From the NCBI RefSeq assembly GCF_029335485.1, contig NZ_JARJLM010000089.1, positions 1-41,324 of the forward strand: a stretch of DNA of 41,324 nucleotides. Direction: 5' to 3'. Each line of letters opens with the position of its first letter. Position 1 is the first letter of the stretch. Position numbers and translations under genes: made by a program. This DNA is from Cupriavidus basilensis. Its GTDB lineage: Bacteria; Pseudomonadota; Gammaproteobacteria; Burkholderiales; Burkholderiaceae. The notes beneath the pieces were generated by a model. It worked only from the letters and a program-made list of their open reading frames with translations, made no database searches and had not been told where the DNA came from. Below, piece after piece: positions 10,919 to 19,650 of this stretch.

Positions 10919-11368
10919 CTATTTGACCGTATAGCCCCGGCCTTCCATGCAAGCGGCATATGCGCGGTTGTAGGTATCCATGCTGCCTTGGGCAGGTTGC
11001 TGCGCTGCCTGCTGGTTCCTCCGTGCCCGCGCCCCGCCGGCCATGGTTCCGGCCACGGCGCCCGCCGCGGCGCCCTTCCCCGCGTCACCCGCGATGGCGC
11101 CGATGGCCGCACCGCCGGCCGCGCCCCGCGCGGCACCTCGCACGCGCTCGCCGCCACCCGCCGGCCCGGATGGCGGTGCCGCCGCTACCGCGGCCGGATC
11201 GACACCTGTGCTGTTCTTTGCCCATACATAGCACTGGCCGTCATCTTTCTGCTGCTGCTCGGCGCTCTGGCCCTTGGCGGGGTAGATAATCGGCTTTGCC
11301 TGCGCGAGGCCGAGCGACAGCGTCGCGACGGCAACGGCATAAACCCTGCGTCTGTTCATTCCGTTCAT
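10919..11368 (-). CDS. exported glycine-zipper protein
   Basis: A 149-residue protein with signal peptide (MNGMNRRRVYAVAVATLSLG ending in AQA). Its centre is rich in small residues: GAARGAAGGAAIGAIAGDAG and then GKGAAAGAVAGTMAGG, a glycine-zipper repeat that packs in membranes or oligomers. It ends in the conserved-looking tail YNRAYAACMEGRGYTVK. The ATG at 11368 has AAGGAG five bases away; a second ATG at 11359 (MNRRR) is possible. Such proteins are usually outer-membrane or periplasmic and often accompany envelope-stress genes. It lies 131 bases after pqiC on the same strand. Precise role unknown. Confidence 0.8.
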   Translation of the reverse strand: MNGMNRRRVYAVAVATLSLGLAQAKPIIYPAKGQSAEQQQKDDGQCYVWAKNSTGVDPAAVAAAPPSGPAGGGERVRGAARGAAGGAAIGAIAGDAGKGAAAGAVAGTMAGGARARRNQQAAQQPAQGSMDTYNRAYAACMEGRGYTVK

Positions 11369-11499
11369 GACGACTCCTTCGTGATGGCGCACCGCTGCGC
11401 GATGCCTTGAACCCGCCTGGCCATCCGCGCTGCCGACGCCCGCAGTGATCCGGTTCGCGACACCGGCCAAGCCATGCCGCAGCCGCTCATGGGCGCGAT

Positions 11500-12105
11500 T
11501 CATGGCGCGCCGCTTTGCCGGATCGCGGTGGCAATATCCCGGCTCAGCGTTGCCACGTTACGGCTATGCGCTGCCACCATGGCGCCATAATCCTTGCCGG
11601 CAACCCGTTCCTGCGCAAATGTGCGGCCGCTCAGCACCGCCGCACCATTGGGTGGGCGCACCGACCACAATGCCTCGACCGTGGCCGTTTCGCCCAACGA
11701 CGATTCGAAACGCAGCACGTCGATCCGCACCCGATAACCACCGGTCGATCCTTTACCCTGCTCGGTCGTGGATACACGTGCATCCGCCAGCAGTTGTGCC
11801 AGGTCGCCAGCGACCGCGCGCTGGATCTCGCTCTTGAGCGGTTCTGCCCAGCGTGCGAACTCTGCCAGGCGCACCTCGTTGACGCCGACCCGCGCCACGA
11901 GCTGCGGCCGGTCGACCGTCTCGGGTACGGTCACCGGCGCGACCAGGACGCTGATCGCCTCGCCGGGCACCGTGCCCGCGCTGCCGCCCTCAGACGCGGC
12001 CGCCGGACTGAGCGTGTAGAACTTCGCCGTTGGAGATGCCGCGCAACCGGCGAGCGTCCCGATCGCAATCGATACGGCAAGCAACAGGATGGCTCGCATC
12101 ATCAT
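11500..12105 (-). CDS. pqiC: PqiC-type ABC transport auxiliary lipoprotein
   Basis: A 201-residue lipoprotein with lipobox LAGC at residues 18-21, followed by AASPTAKFYTLSP, the usual start of the PqiC/YmbA (DUF330) domain. PqiC is an outer-membrane-anchored partner of the PqiB MCE tunnel in lipid transport between membranes. Start and pqiB stop overlap as ATGA (12102-12105). Three Met codons stand in a row at the start; 12105 is chosen for the overlap and the AAGGGA just upstream. Order PqiA-PqiB-PqiC matches the known pqi operon. Confidence 0.9.
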   Translation of the reverse strand: MMMRAILLLAVSIAIGTLAGCAASPTAKFYTLSPAAASEGGSAGTVPGEAISVLVAPVTVPETVDRPQLVARVGVNEVRLAEFARWAEPLKSEIQRAVAGDLAQLLADARVSTTEQGKGSTGGYRVRIDVLRFESSLGETATVEALWSVRPPNGAAVLSGRTFAQERVAGKDYGAMVAAHSRNVATLSRDIATAIRQSGAP

Positions 12106-13724
12106 TTCCCTTCATCCGATTTACCGCGGATCAGCGCTTCCGGATGGCGTTCCAGGTAATCGGCCAGGTTGCGGAACGCCGCTGCCGTGCGTGAAAGCTC
12201 GCGCATCACGTCGCCCGCATTCTCCTGGATCGCCGAATCGGGCTGCATGGCGAGGTTGGCCGAGTCGAGCGCCTCGCGTGCCGCCGCGAGCGTGCCGCGC
12301 GCCTGCGGTATCACCTCCGCGTCCAGCCGGTTGAGCAGCGTATGGGCATCCCGGATGGTCTGCTGCATATCGTGGCCCATGCCCTCGATCGGCAGCTTGT
12401 TGAGCTTGGCCAGCAGCGCCTCCACCGATTCCTGCAGCGGCTGCAAGCCACCCGGAACGGTAGGTATTTCGGCCGGGGCCTTGCTCCAGTCCACCGCAGC
12501 CTTGGGTGCGTTCGGGAAGAAATCGAGCGCGATATAGAGTTGCCCGGTCAACAGGTTCCCGGATCGCAGCTGAGCACGGAAGCCTCGCTCGACCATCGTG
12601 TCCAGCATGGCCTTCTTGTTCCGCGCGATAGGTCCGCCTTTCTGCCCGGACGCATAGCGTCCGGTGAACCGTTCCGGATAGAAGTGCACCTCGACCGGAA
12701 TGCTGAACTCCTTCTTGACCGGATCGAAACGCGTATTGATGGCCGCCACCTCGCCCACCACGATGCCGTGGAAATCCACCGGCGCACCCACGCTCAGGCC
12801 CCGCACCGAGGATTTCGTGAAGTTGAATACATAGGTCTCAACGATTCGTTCCTGGCGCACCATTGACTCCAGGCGCGTGTGGAACAACTTGAACTGCGCG
12901 TTCGCTGGGGCAGGCGGGAGCCCGGCCGAAGCCGGCAGGCTCTGGAAGGCCAGGCCGCCGACCAGGATCGCCACCACGGATTGCGTCTCGAGCTTGATGC
13001 CGGCGGCATCGATCGATACATCGACGCCACTGGCTTGCCAGAAGCGGGTATCTTCATTCACGTACTTGTCATACGGTGCATTGACAAAGACCTTCAGCGT
13101 CACGCCGTTGCCGTCCGGATCCAGTTCGTAAGCGGCAATTTGCCCCACCTGCAGGCGGCGGAAGAAGACCGGCGAGCCAACGTCCAGCGAGCCGACATCC
13201 TCGCTCTTCAGCACAAACTGACGCCCGGGCACGTCGCTGCCGAACACGGGGGGTGTTTCGAGTCCGACATAGTCGCGCCGCTTCGCCGTCGCGCTGCCGA
13301 CGTCCATGGCGACAAAGGAGCCACCCAGCAGCGTGCCGAGGCCCGAGACCGTGCCGCCCGAGATACGCGGCCGCACCACCCAGAAACGCGAATCCGCCAC
13401 CAGCAGTCTCTCCGCACTCTTGCTGATTTCCGCGCTGGCGATCACGTTCTTCTGGTCCGGGGATAGCGTTACGCTGCGGATCAGGCCGATGTCGACATCC
13501 TTGAACTTGAGCTTGGTCTTGCCCGCCTCCAGCCCTTCGCCGGTCCTGAAGCTGATCGTGATCGTCGGCCCGCGCTCCAGCACGGACTGGACGGCCAGTC
13601 CCACGCCGATCAACACCGCTATCAGTGGGATCAGCCAGATCAGCTGCGGCCGCCAGCGCGCCTGCGGTGCTACCACGGCCTCGGGAAGCGCGTCGGGATC
13701 CGGCAGGTCGGGAGGGCTAGCCAT
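12102..13724 (-). CDS. pqiB: PqiB-type MCE-domain protein
   Basis: A 540-residue inner-membrane-anchored MCE protein. A single membrane span near residues 28-47 (LIWLIPLIAVLIGVGLAV) is followed by three MCE modules. The first starts near ITISFRTGEGLEAGKTKLKF, the second near SLDVGSPVFFRRLQVGQI, and the third near GLSVGAPVDFHGIVVGEV. A helical C-terminus follows (about 400-540). In E. coli, PqiB hexamers form a stacked MCE tunnel across the periplasm for lipid movement. Length is near the E. coli 546. The start overlaps the preceding pqiA stop by 8 bases, and the end overlaps pqiC. The family name comes from paraquat induction; nothing here shows the inducer. Confidence 0.93.
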   Translation of the reverse strand: MASPPDLPDPDALPEAVVAPQARWRPQLIWLIPLIAVLIGVGLAVQSVLERGPTITISFRTGEGLEAGKTKLKFKDVDIGLIRSVTLSPDQKNVIASAEISKSAERLLVADSRFWVVRPRISGGTVSGLGTLLGGSFVAMDVGSATAKRRDYVGLETPPVFGSDVPGRQFVLKSEDVGSLDVGSPVFFRRLQVGQIAAYELDPDGNGVTLKVFVNAPYDKYVNEDTRFWQASGVDVSIDAAGIKLETQSVVAILVGGLAFQSLPASAGLPPAPANAQFKLFHTRLESMVRQERIVETYVFNFTKSSVRGLSVGAPVDFHGIVVGEVAAINTRFDPVKKEFSIPVEVHFYPERFTGRYASGQKGGPIARNKKAMLDTMVERGFRAQLRSGNLLTGQLYIALDFFPNAPKAAVDWSKAPAEIPTVPGGLQPLQESVEALLAKLNKLPIEGMGHDMQQTIRDAHTLLNRLDAEVIPQARGTLAAAREALDSANLAMQPDSAIQENAGDVMRELSRTAAAFRNLADYLERHPEALIRGKSDEGK

Positions 13725-14370
13725 GATGGTCCTGCGGTTCGTCCCAGATCAGGCGCGGGTCGAACGTCATGGCGGCGAACATGGTAAGCACGACCACCGC
13801 GCCGAATGCGAGCGCCGCCGGCCCCGCCTTGACTGTCGCCAGCGCGTCGAACTGCACCAGCGCCACCAGGATCGTGATCACGTAGATATCCAGCATCGAC
13901 CACTTCCCGACAAACTCGACGATCCGGTAGATGCGCGCGCGCTGGCGTGGCAGCCACCTTGAGCGGCGCTGTACCGAAATCACGAGATACAGCAGCGCGA
14001 GGATCTTCAGCATGGGCACGGCGACGCTGGCGATGAATACCACCACCGCCAGCGGCCACGAGCCCGAGACCCAGAGGTATACCACCCCGCTGAGTATGGT
14101 GTCCCGCTGCGCGCCGAACAGGGAACTCGTATCCATCACCGGCAGGACATTGGCCGGGATATACATCACGATGGCAGCAATCAGCAGCGCCCAGGTGCGG
14201 GCAAGACTGCCGGGCTTGCGCAAATGCAGGCTGGCGCCGCAGCGCGGGCAGTGCGCATGTTCCGCTGAGGGTGTCAGGCGCGCCAGCAATCCGCAACTGT
14301 GACACAGCGCCAGCCCATAACGCGCCGCCGAGACATGGGAGACAGGAGACACATGACCGTTGGCGTTCAT
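13717..14370 (-). CDS. pqiA: PqiA-type membrane protein, second module
   Basis: A 217-residue PqiA half-protein. A zinc-ribbon-like N-terminus (CHSCG...CPRCG) is followed by four likely membrane spans, with ANVLPVMDTSSLFG after the first span as in PqiA. E. coli PqiA is one chain of about 417 residues carrying two such modules; here they are separate adjacent genes. The ATG at 14370 overlaps the stop of the first module gene (ATGA) and has GGGAG upstream, so it is preferred over a GTG at 14394. PqiA is the inner-membrane partner of PqiB. Confidence 0.9.
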   Translation of the reverse strand: MNANGHVSPVSHVSAARYGLALCHSCGLLARLTPSAEHAHCPRCGASLHLRKPGSLARTWALLIAAIVMYIPANVLPVMDTSSLFGAQRDTILSGVVYLWVSGSWPLAVVVFIASVAVPMLKILALLYLVISVQRRSRWLPRQRARIYRIVEFVGKWSMLDIYVITILVALVQFDALATVKAGPAALAFGAVVVLTMFAAMTFDPRLIWDEPQDHHG

Positions 14371-14975
14371 CGCGGCGCTCCCAGCCTTGCCCACACATCA
14401 CGCGAATCGAAAGCGGCGCTTGCGGCCGCCAGCAGCAGCATGAGCGCGCCGAACGACCAGATCGCGATGCCCGGCACCACCCCGGCGATATGCGCCAGCT
14501 TGACCACCGCCACCAGCACACCGATGATCAGCACCTCCGTCATGCCCCAGGGCTTTGTCAGGTACAGGAGCCGGAACAGCAAGTCAGGCCGCCACGGAGA
14601 CCGGCGTAGCCGGATCGGCAACAGCAGATAGCTCATCGCGGCCAACTGCAGCAATGGCATCAGGATGGTCGTCACGAGCACCAGTGCCGCCATGGGCCAC
14701 ATCCCGTCCAGATACAGCACGCGCACCGCGCCATACAGCGTCGTATAGACCACGTGACCGCTGAGTGCCAGACCAATGATCGGAAACACGTTCGCGAGAA
14801 CGAACAGGACCAGCGCCGCCAGCGTGCAGGCGAGCGCCCGGTCGATGCTCTGCGGGTGGTAACGATACAACTCTGCGCCGCAGCGCGGGCACCGCACAAT
14901 ACCGCCGCGCGGCATGCGCGGCTCCCGCAACAGCAAGTCGCACTCGTGGCAGGCCGTCAGCGCGAACCGTGTCAT
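14367..14975 (-). CDS. pqiA: PqiA-type membrane protein, first module
   Basis: A 202-residue PqiA module with CHECD...CPRCG as a rubredoxin-like metal site at residues 9-34, then four membrane spans. ANVFPIIGLALSG after span 1 and LTKPWGMTEVLIIGVLVA in the last third are family-typical. It is the first half of what is a two-module protein in E. coli. The start overlaps the stop of the outer-membrane factor gene (ATGA at 14972-14975), so its translation is coupled to the efflux genes. Its own stop overlaps the second module. Confidence 0.9.
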   Translation of the reverse strand: MTRFALTACHECDLLLREPRMPRGGIVRCPRCGAELYRYHPQSIDRALACTLAALVLFVLANVFPIIGLALSGHVVYTTLYGAVRVLYLDGMWPMAALVLVTTILMPLLQLAAMSYLLLPIRLRRSPWRPDLLFRLLYLTKPWGMTEVLIIGVLVAVVKLAHIAGVVPGIAIWSFGALMLLLAAASAAFDSRDVWARLGAPR

Positions 14976-16420
14976 GGCGAACTCTCCATGGTGGACTTCG
15001 GCGGGGCGGCCACGCCGGACATCCGGTCGGCCTCGACCACCCAGCCGCCGCCCATCGCCTTGTAGAGGTTGACGATGGCGGTAAACACCAGGCCCTGCGT
15101 CTGCGTATAGCCGAGCTCGGCGTTGAACAGGCTGCGCTCGGCATCCAGCACCTCGATATAGCTGGTGTAGCCCGCCTCGTAGCGCAGGCGCGCGAAGTGC
15201 GAATACGAACGCAGGGCATCGACCTGGCGCCCCTGTACAACGAGCTGCTCGCGCGACTTCTGCGCCGTGACGAGCGCATCCTCGACTTCCTGGAAGGCAA
15301 CCTGTATTGCCTTCTGGTATTGAACGAGGGCCTGTTGTTGCTGCGCCTGCGCCTGCTGCACCTGGCCCCGGATGCTGCCCGCGGTAAAGATCGGCTGCGC
15401 CACGGAGCCGGCATAGGTCCAGATCCGCGACGGCCCGGTAAACAACGTCGAGAACTCCCGGCTGGAAGTGCCGAACAGGCCGGTCAGAGAGATCGACGGA
15501 AAGTACAGCGCACGCGCGGCGCCGATCAGCGCATTGGCGGCCACCAGGTTCTGCTCCGCCTGGAGCAGGTCCGGACGGCGCTGCAACAGGCTGGACGGCA
15601 GCCCCGCCGGCACCGCCGGCAGTTCCAGTTGACCCAGATCGCGGCCGCGGAGGATGGGCCCCGGGTTACGCCCAAGCAGCACCGACAAGGCGTCCTCCTG
15701 CTGCGCGATCTGCGCTTCTATCTGCGGAATGGTCGCCAGAGCGGCTTCATACTCGGACTGATTCTGTGCCACCTCCATCAGCGCCACGGTGCCGCCTTCA
15801 TAGCGTTGCGTGAAGACCTTGAGCGAATCGGCGCGGCTCGCGGTCGTGGCCTTGGCGATCTCGAGCTGCCTGTCGAGGTCCCGCAGATTGACGTATGCGG
15901 TGGCAACCGACGCCACCAGGGTCAGGATGGTTGCGCGCCGCCCTTCCTCGCTCGCAAGCAGGTTGGCCCGGGCTGCCTCGGTCTGGCGGCGCAGCTTGCC
16001 AAACACGTCGATTTCCCAGGATGCCGACAACGCGGCGGTCAAGGTGCTGAACTCGGGCCCGATACCTTGCGGCACGGGCGTCGCTCCCGCCCGGCTGATG
16101 CGCTGGCGCTGGGCGTCGAACGACGCGCCAACCTGCGGAAACAGCTGCGCGCGGGTGGTCGCGAACTGGCCGATGAACTGGTCGACCCGTGCCGCGGCGA
16201 TCCTCACATCCTTGTTCTCCGCGAGCGCGGTCGCCACCAGTTCATTCAGCACCGGGTCGTGGAACTCCTCCCACCATAGCGTGTTCGCCACGTCCTTCGC
16301 CTCGCCGCTCTCGAAGCGGAACGCCTGCGGCGTGTCGATCGGAGGCCGTTCATAGTCCGGCCCCAGCGCGCAAGCGCAGACCATCAGGGTCGCGATCGCC
16401 AGGATGGAGTGGGCACGCAT
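14972..16420 (-). CDS. RND outer-membrane factor, NodT/OprM-type lipoprotein
   Basis: A 482-residue outer-membrane channel of tripartite efflux pumps. The signal peptide is MRAHSILAIATLMVCAC, with a likely lipidated Cys just before ALGPDYERP, the usual OprM/NodT start. Two repeats of the outer-membrane efflux domain follow: TLWWEEFHDPVLNELV near residue 45, and LQRRPDLLQAEQNLVAAN in the second half. The ATG at 16420 lies one base after the pump stop (TGACATG) with AGGA upstream; an in-frame ATG at 16435 would overlap the pump gene. It should complete the pump encoded just upstream. Its stop overlaps pqiA. Confidence 0.93.
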   Translation of the reverse strand: MRAHSILAIATLMVCACALGPDYERPPIDTPQAFRFESGEAKDVANTLWWEEFHDPVLNELVATALAENKDVRIAAARVDQFIGQFATTRAQLFPQVGASFDAQRQRISRAGATPVPQGIGPEFSTLTAALSASWEIDVFGKLRRQTEAARANLLASEEGRRATILTLVASVATAYVNLRDLDRQLEIAKATTASRADSLKVFTQRYEGGTVALMEVAQNQSEYEAALATIPQIEAQIAQQEDALSVLLGRNPGPILRGRDLGQLELPAVPAGLPSSLLQRRPDLLQAEQNLVAANALIGAARALYFPSISLTGLFGTSSREFSTLFTGPSRIWTYAGSVAQPIFTAGSIRGQVQQAQAQQQQALVQYQKAIQVAFQEVEDALVTAQKSREQLVVQGRQVDALRSYSHFARLRYEAGYTSYIEVLDAERSLFNAELGYTQTQGLVFTAIVNLYKAMGGGWVVEADRMSGVAAPPKSTMESSP

Positions 16421-16421
16421 G

Positions 16422-19400
16422 TCAGCGATCCTCATGGCCGCCAGCCAGCGGGCCGGTTGCCACTGTCCCACCGCTCACCTCCGGTGCGCCAGCCGAACCG
16501 CCGCTGCCCGCCTTTTTGCCGCCGCGCCTGTCCGTCATCGACTCGATGACGTGATAGAACATCGGAATGAAGAAGACCGCGATCACCGTGGCACCGAGCA
16601 TGCCGCCGATCACACCGGTGCCGAGGGAGTGCCGGCTGTTCTGGGAGGCGCCCAGTGCGATCGCCAGCGGCACGCAGCCCAGGATGAAGGCAAGCGATGT
16701 CATGATGATCGGGCGCAGGCGCTCGCTGGCCGCCGTCATCGCCGCGTCATACACGGACATGCCCCCTTCCCTGTTCAACACGGCGAACTCGAAGATCAGG
16801 ATCGCGTTCTTCGCCGCCAGCGCCACCAGCATGGTCAACCCGATCTGGAAATAGATGTCGTTGGTCAACCCGCGCAGCAAGATCGCCACCAATGCGCCGA
16901 ACAGCGCGAAAGGTACCGCCAGCAGCACCCCGAACGGCAGGCTCCACTTCTCGTATTGGGCAGCGAGGATCAGGAACACCATCACCAGGCCGAAGCCGAA
17001 TACCAGGGCTGAAGTGCTGCCGGACTGCTGCTCCTCGAACGCCTCACCGCTCCACGCCACGCCGAAATCGGACGACATCACTTGCGAGGCGACCTCCTGG
17101 AGCGCCGCGATCGCCTCACCGGAACTGCGGCCGGGCGCCGGGTTGGCGGTGATCTTGACTGCCGGGAAGTTGTTGAAGCGCGTCACCAGATCCGGCCCGG
17201 TCACGTACCTGGATGTCACGACAGCCTTGAGCGGCACCATGTCGCCGGTCCTGCTGCGCACGAAAATCTGCGCCAGATCTTCCGGCGTCAAGCGGTAGCT
17301 CGGCTCCGCCTGCAGGATCACCTGCCACAGACGGCTCAGCTTGTTGAACTGCGACACATAGAGCGAACCGAAATTCGTCTGCATCGCGCTATAGACATCC
17401 TCGACCGGAACGCCCAGCGTTTCCGCCTTGTCGCGATCCACGTCGACCAGCAACTGCTGCGACGACGCGTTGAAGGTGGCGGTGGCACTGGCAATCTCGG
17501 GGCGTTGATTCGCCTTGGCGATAAAATCCCCGACCACCGCCGCAAGCTGGCTGTTGTTCGCGTCGCCCTTGCTCTGTATCCACATCTCCATCCCGCCCGT
17601 GGTGCCGAGCCCCGGAATCGACGGCGGGTTCACCGGCAGGATCACGCCCTCGGGTACCTTCGACAGCGCCTGGTATGCCCCAACGATGACGGCCCTCGCG
17701 TTCTGGCTGCGAATATTCGCGGATTTGTAGCGCTCGTCGAAAGACTTCAGGCCGACGAAGAAGGCTGCCGCATTGTTCTTGTTCTGGCCGTCGAGAAGGC
17801 TGTAGCCATCGACCACGGCGATACCGCTCACGGCCTCCTGCTTCATGAAATACTCGGCCGCGCGCCTGGATACGTCGCCGGTGCGATCAAGACTCGCCGC
17901 GTCCGGCATCATCACCACGCCGAGCAGATAGCCCTGGTCCTCCGGCGGCAGGAACCCGGTCGGGGTCGACTTCATCAACATGACAGCGATCGCGACCATG
18001 CCCGCAAACAGCAGCAAGGCGATGCCGGAGCGCTTGATCACCAGCGCGACCGCGCGCGAGTAGCCGGCCGTCATCCGCGCAAACTTAGCGTCGAACCATG
18101 TGAAGAAGCGCCCCTTCTCATGATGCCCCCCTTTCAGCACCACGCCCGCCAGCGCCGGCGAGAGCGTCAGCGCAACCACGCCGGAGATCGCCACGGATAT
18201 CGCGATGGTGATGGCAAACTGCTTGTAGAGCTGCCCGGTGATGCCGCCCAGGAACGCCACCGGAACAAAGACCGCGCTCATCACCAGCACGATTGCCACC
18301 ACGGGCCCCGCCACTTCGTCCATCGCGCGCTTGGCAGCCTCTTTCGGGCTCAGGTGATGCACCATCATGTTGCGCTCGACGTTCTCGATCACCACGATCG
18401 CGTCATCGACCACGATGCCGATCGCCAGTATCATGCCGAACATCGTCAGCATATTGATCGAGAACCCCAGCACGCTCATGCCGCTGAACGTGCCGACGAT
18501 CGACACCGGGACCGCGAGCACCGGAATCAAGGTGGCCCGCAGGCTCTGCAGGAAGATGTACACGACCGCCACGACCAGCACCAGCGCCTCGACGAAGGTT
18601 TTCACCACGTCCTTGATCGATGCACGGGTAAACTCGGTCGTGTCCATGACGACCTTGTATTCGATGCCTTCGGGAAAGGCGCTCTTCATCCGAGCCAGCG
18701 TCTCGGTCACCTGCCTGGAGACATCCAGCGCATTGGCGCCAGGCTGCTGCCATACCGCCAGCAGCGTAGCGGGCTTGCCCTGGTAACTGCTGCGGATCGA
18801 GTAGTCTTTTTGCCCCAGCTCGGCCCTGCCCACGTCCCTGAGCCGGACGATCGCGGCACCGCCACTGGCGGCACGTATGATGATGTTCTCGAACTCTTGC
18901 GGCTCGGTCAGCCTTCCCGAAGTCGTGACGGCAAACGATTGCTCGACCGGCCTGCCAGTCGGCGACTGGCCGATACGGCCCACCGCGAACTGCTGGTTCT
19001 GGTTGGCGACCGCCCGCTGTACATCCGAGGCCGTCACCTTCAGCTGCGCCATGCGGTCCGGCTTGAGCCAGATCCGCATCGCGTAGTCGGGAGTGCCGAA
19101 CACGCTGGTCTGGTTGGCGCCCGGGATGCGCTTCAGCGCGTCGAGCACATAGATATTGGCGTAGTTGGCGATGTAGGTGGGATCGTAGCGATTGGTGGGC
19201 GAGTAGATCGCTATGACCATCATGAATGCCGACGACTTCTTCTGCACACTGATGCCCTGGGCCTGCACCGACTGCGGCAATTGTGGCAACGCGAGATTCA
19301 CCCTGTTCTGCACGTCCACCTGCGCAAGCTCGGGATTGGTTCCGATCTCGTAGAACACGCTCAGCGAATAGCTCCCGGTCGAGGAGCTCGACGAGTTCAT

Positions 19401-19637
19401 GTAGATCATGTTGTCGGAGCCATTGACCTGCTGCTCGATCGGCGCTGCCACATTGTCGGCCACGACATCGGCATTTGCGCCCGGGTAATTTGCCGCCACG
19501 GTAATCTGTGGCGGCGTAACGTCAGGGTACTGCGCGATCGGCAGGGCGAGCATCGCCACGGAGCCCGCCAGGGTGATGACGATCGAGATGACGGATGCAA
19601 AGATCGGACGCTCGATGCAGAAGTGGGAAATGTTCAT
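16422..19637 (-). CDS. RND efflux transporter (HAE-1/AcrB type)
   Basis: A 1071-residue inner-membrane proton-driven pump. It starts MNISHFCIERPIFASVISI, the usual HAE-1 start with the first span. Large periplasmic loops follow spans 1 and 7. The proton-relay Asp pair is at residues about 411-412 in GIVVDDAIVVIENVERNM, matching AcrB D407/D408. The C-terminal spans include LAAKNAILIFEFA. Length matches AcrB (1049) and MexB. Drugs, solvents or amphiphiles are usual substrates; none can be assigned here. It begins 13 bases after the adaptor stop. Confidence 0.95.
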   Translation of the reverse strand: MNISHFCIERPIFASVISIVITLAGSVAMLALPIAQYPDVTPPQITVAANYPGANADVVADNVAAPIEQQVNGSDNMIYMNSSSSSTGSYSLSVFYEIGTNPELAQVDVQNRVNLALPQLPQSVQAQGISVQKKSSAFMMVIAIYSPTNRYDPTYIANYANIYVLDALKRIPGANQTSVFGTPDYAMRIWLKPDRMAQLKVTASDVQRAVANQNQQFAVGRIGQSPTGRPVEQSFAVTTSGRLTEPQEFENIIIRAASGGAAIVRLRDVGRAELGQKDYSIRSSYQGKPATLLAVWQQPGANALDVSRQVTETLARMKSAFPEGIEYKVVMDTTEFTRASIKDVVKTFVEALVLVVAVVYIFLQSLRATLIPVLAVPVSIVGTFSGMSVLGFSINMLTMFGMILAIGIVVDDAIVVIENVERNMMVHHLSPKEAAKRAMDEVAGPVVAIVLVMSAVFVPVAFLGGITGQLYKQFAITIAISVAISGVVALTLSPALAGVVLKGGHHEKGRFFTWFDAKFARMTAGYSRAVALVIKRSGIALLLFAGMVAIAVMLMKSTPTGFLPPEDQGYLLGVVMMPDAASLDRTGDVSRRAAEYFMKQEAVSGIAVVDGYSLLDGQNKNNAAAFFVGLKSFDERYKSANIRSQNARAVIVGAYQALSKVPEGVILPVNPPSIPGLGTTGGMEMWIQSKGDANNSQLAAVVGDFIAKANQRPEIASATATFNASSQQLLVDVDRDKAETLGVPVEDVYSAMQTNFGSLYVSQFNKLSRLWQVILQAEPSYRLTPEDLAQIFVRSRTGDMVPLKAVVTSRYVTGPDLVTRFNNFPAVKITANPAPGRSSGEAIAALQEVASQVMSSDFGVAWSGEAFEEQQSGSTSALVFGFGLVMVFLILAAQYEKWSLPFGVLLAVPFALFGALVAILLRGLTNDIYFQIGLTMLVALAAKNAILIFEFAVLNREGGMSVYDAAMTAASERLRPIIMTSLAFILGCVPLAIALGASQNSRHSLGTGVIGGMLGATVIAVFFIPMFYHVIESMTDRRGGKKAGSGGSAGAPEVSGGTVATGPLAGGHEDR

Positions 19638-19650
19638 GGGACTTGGCCGG

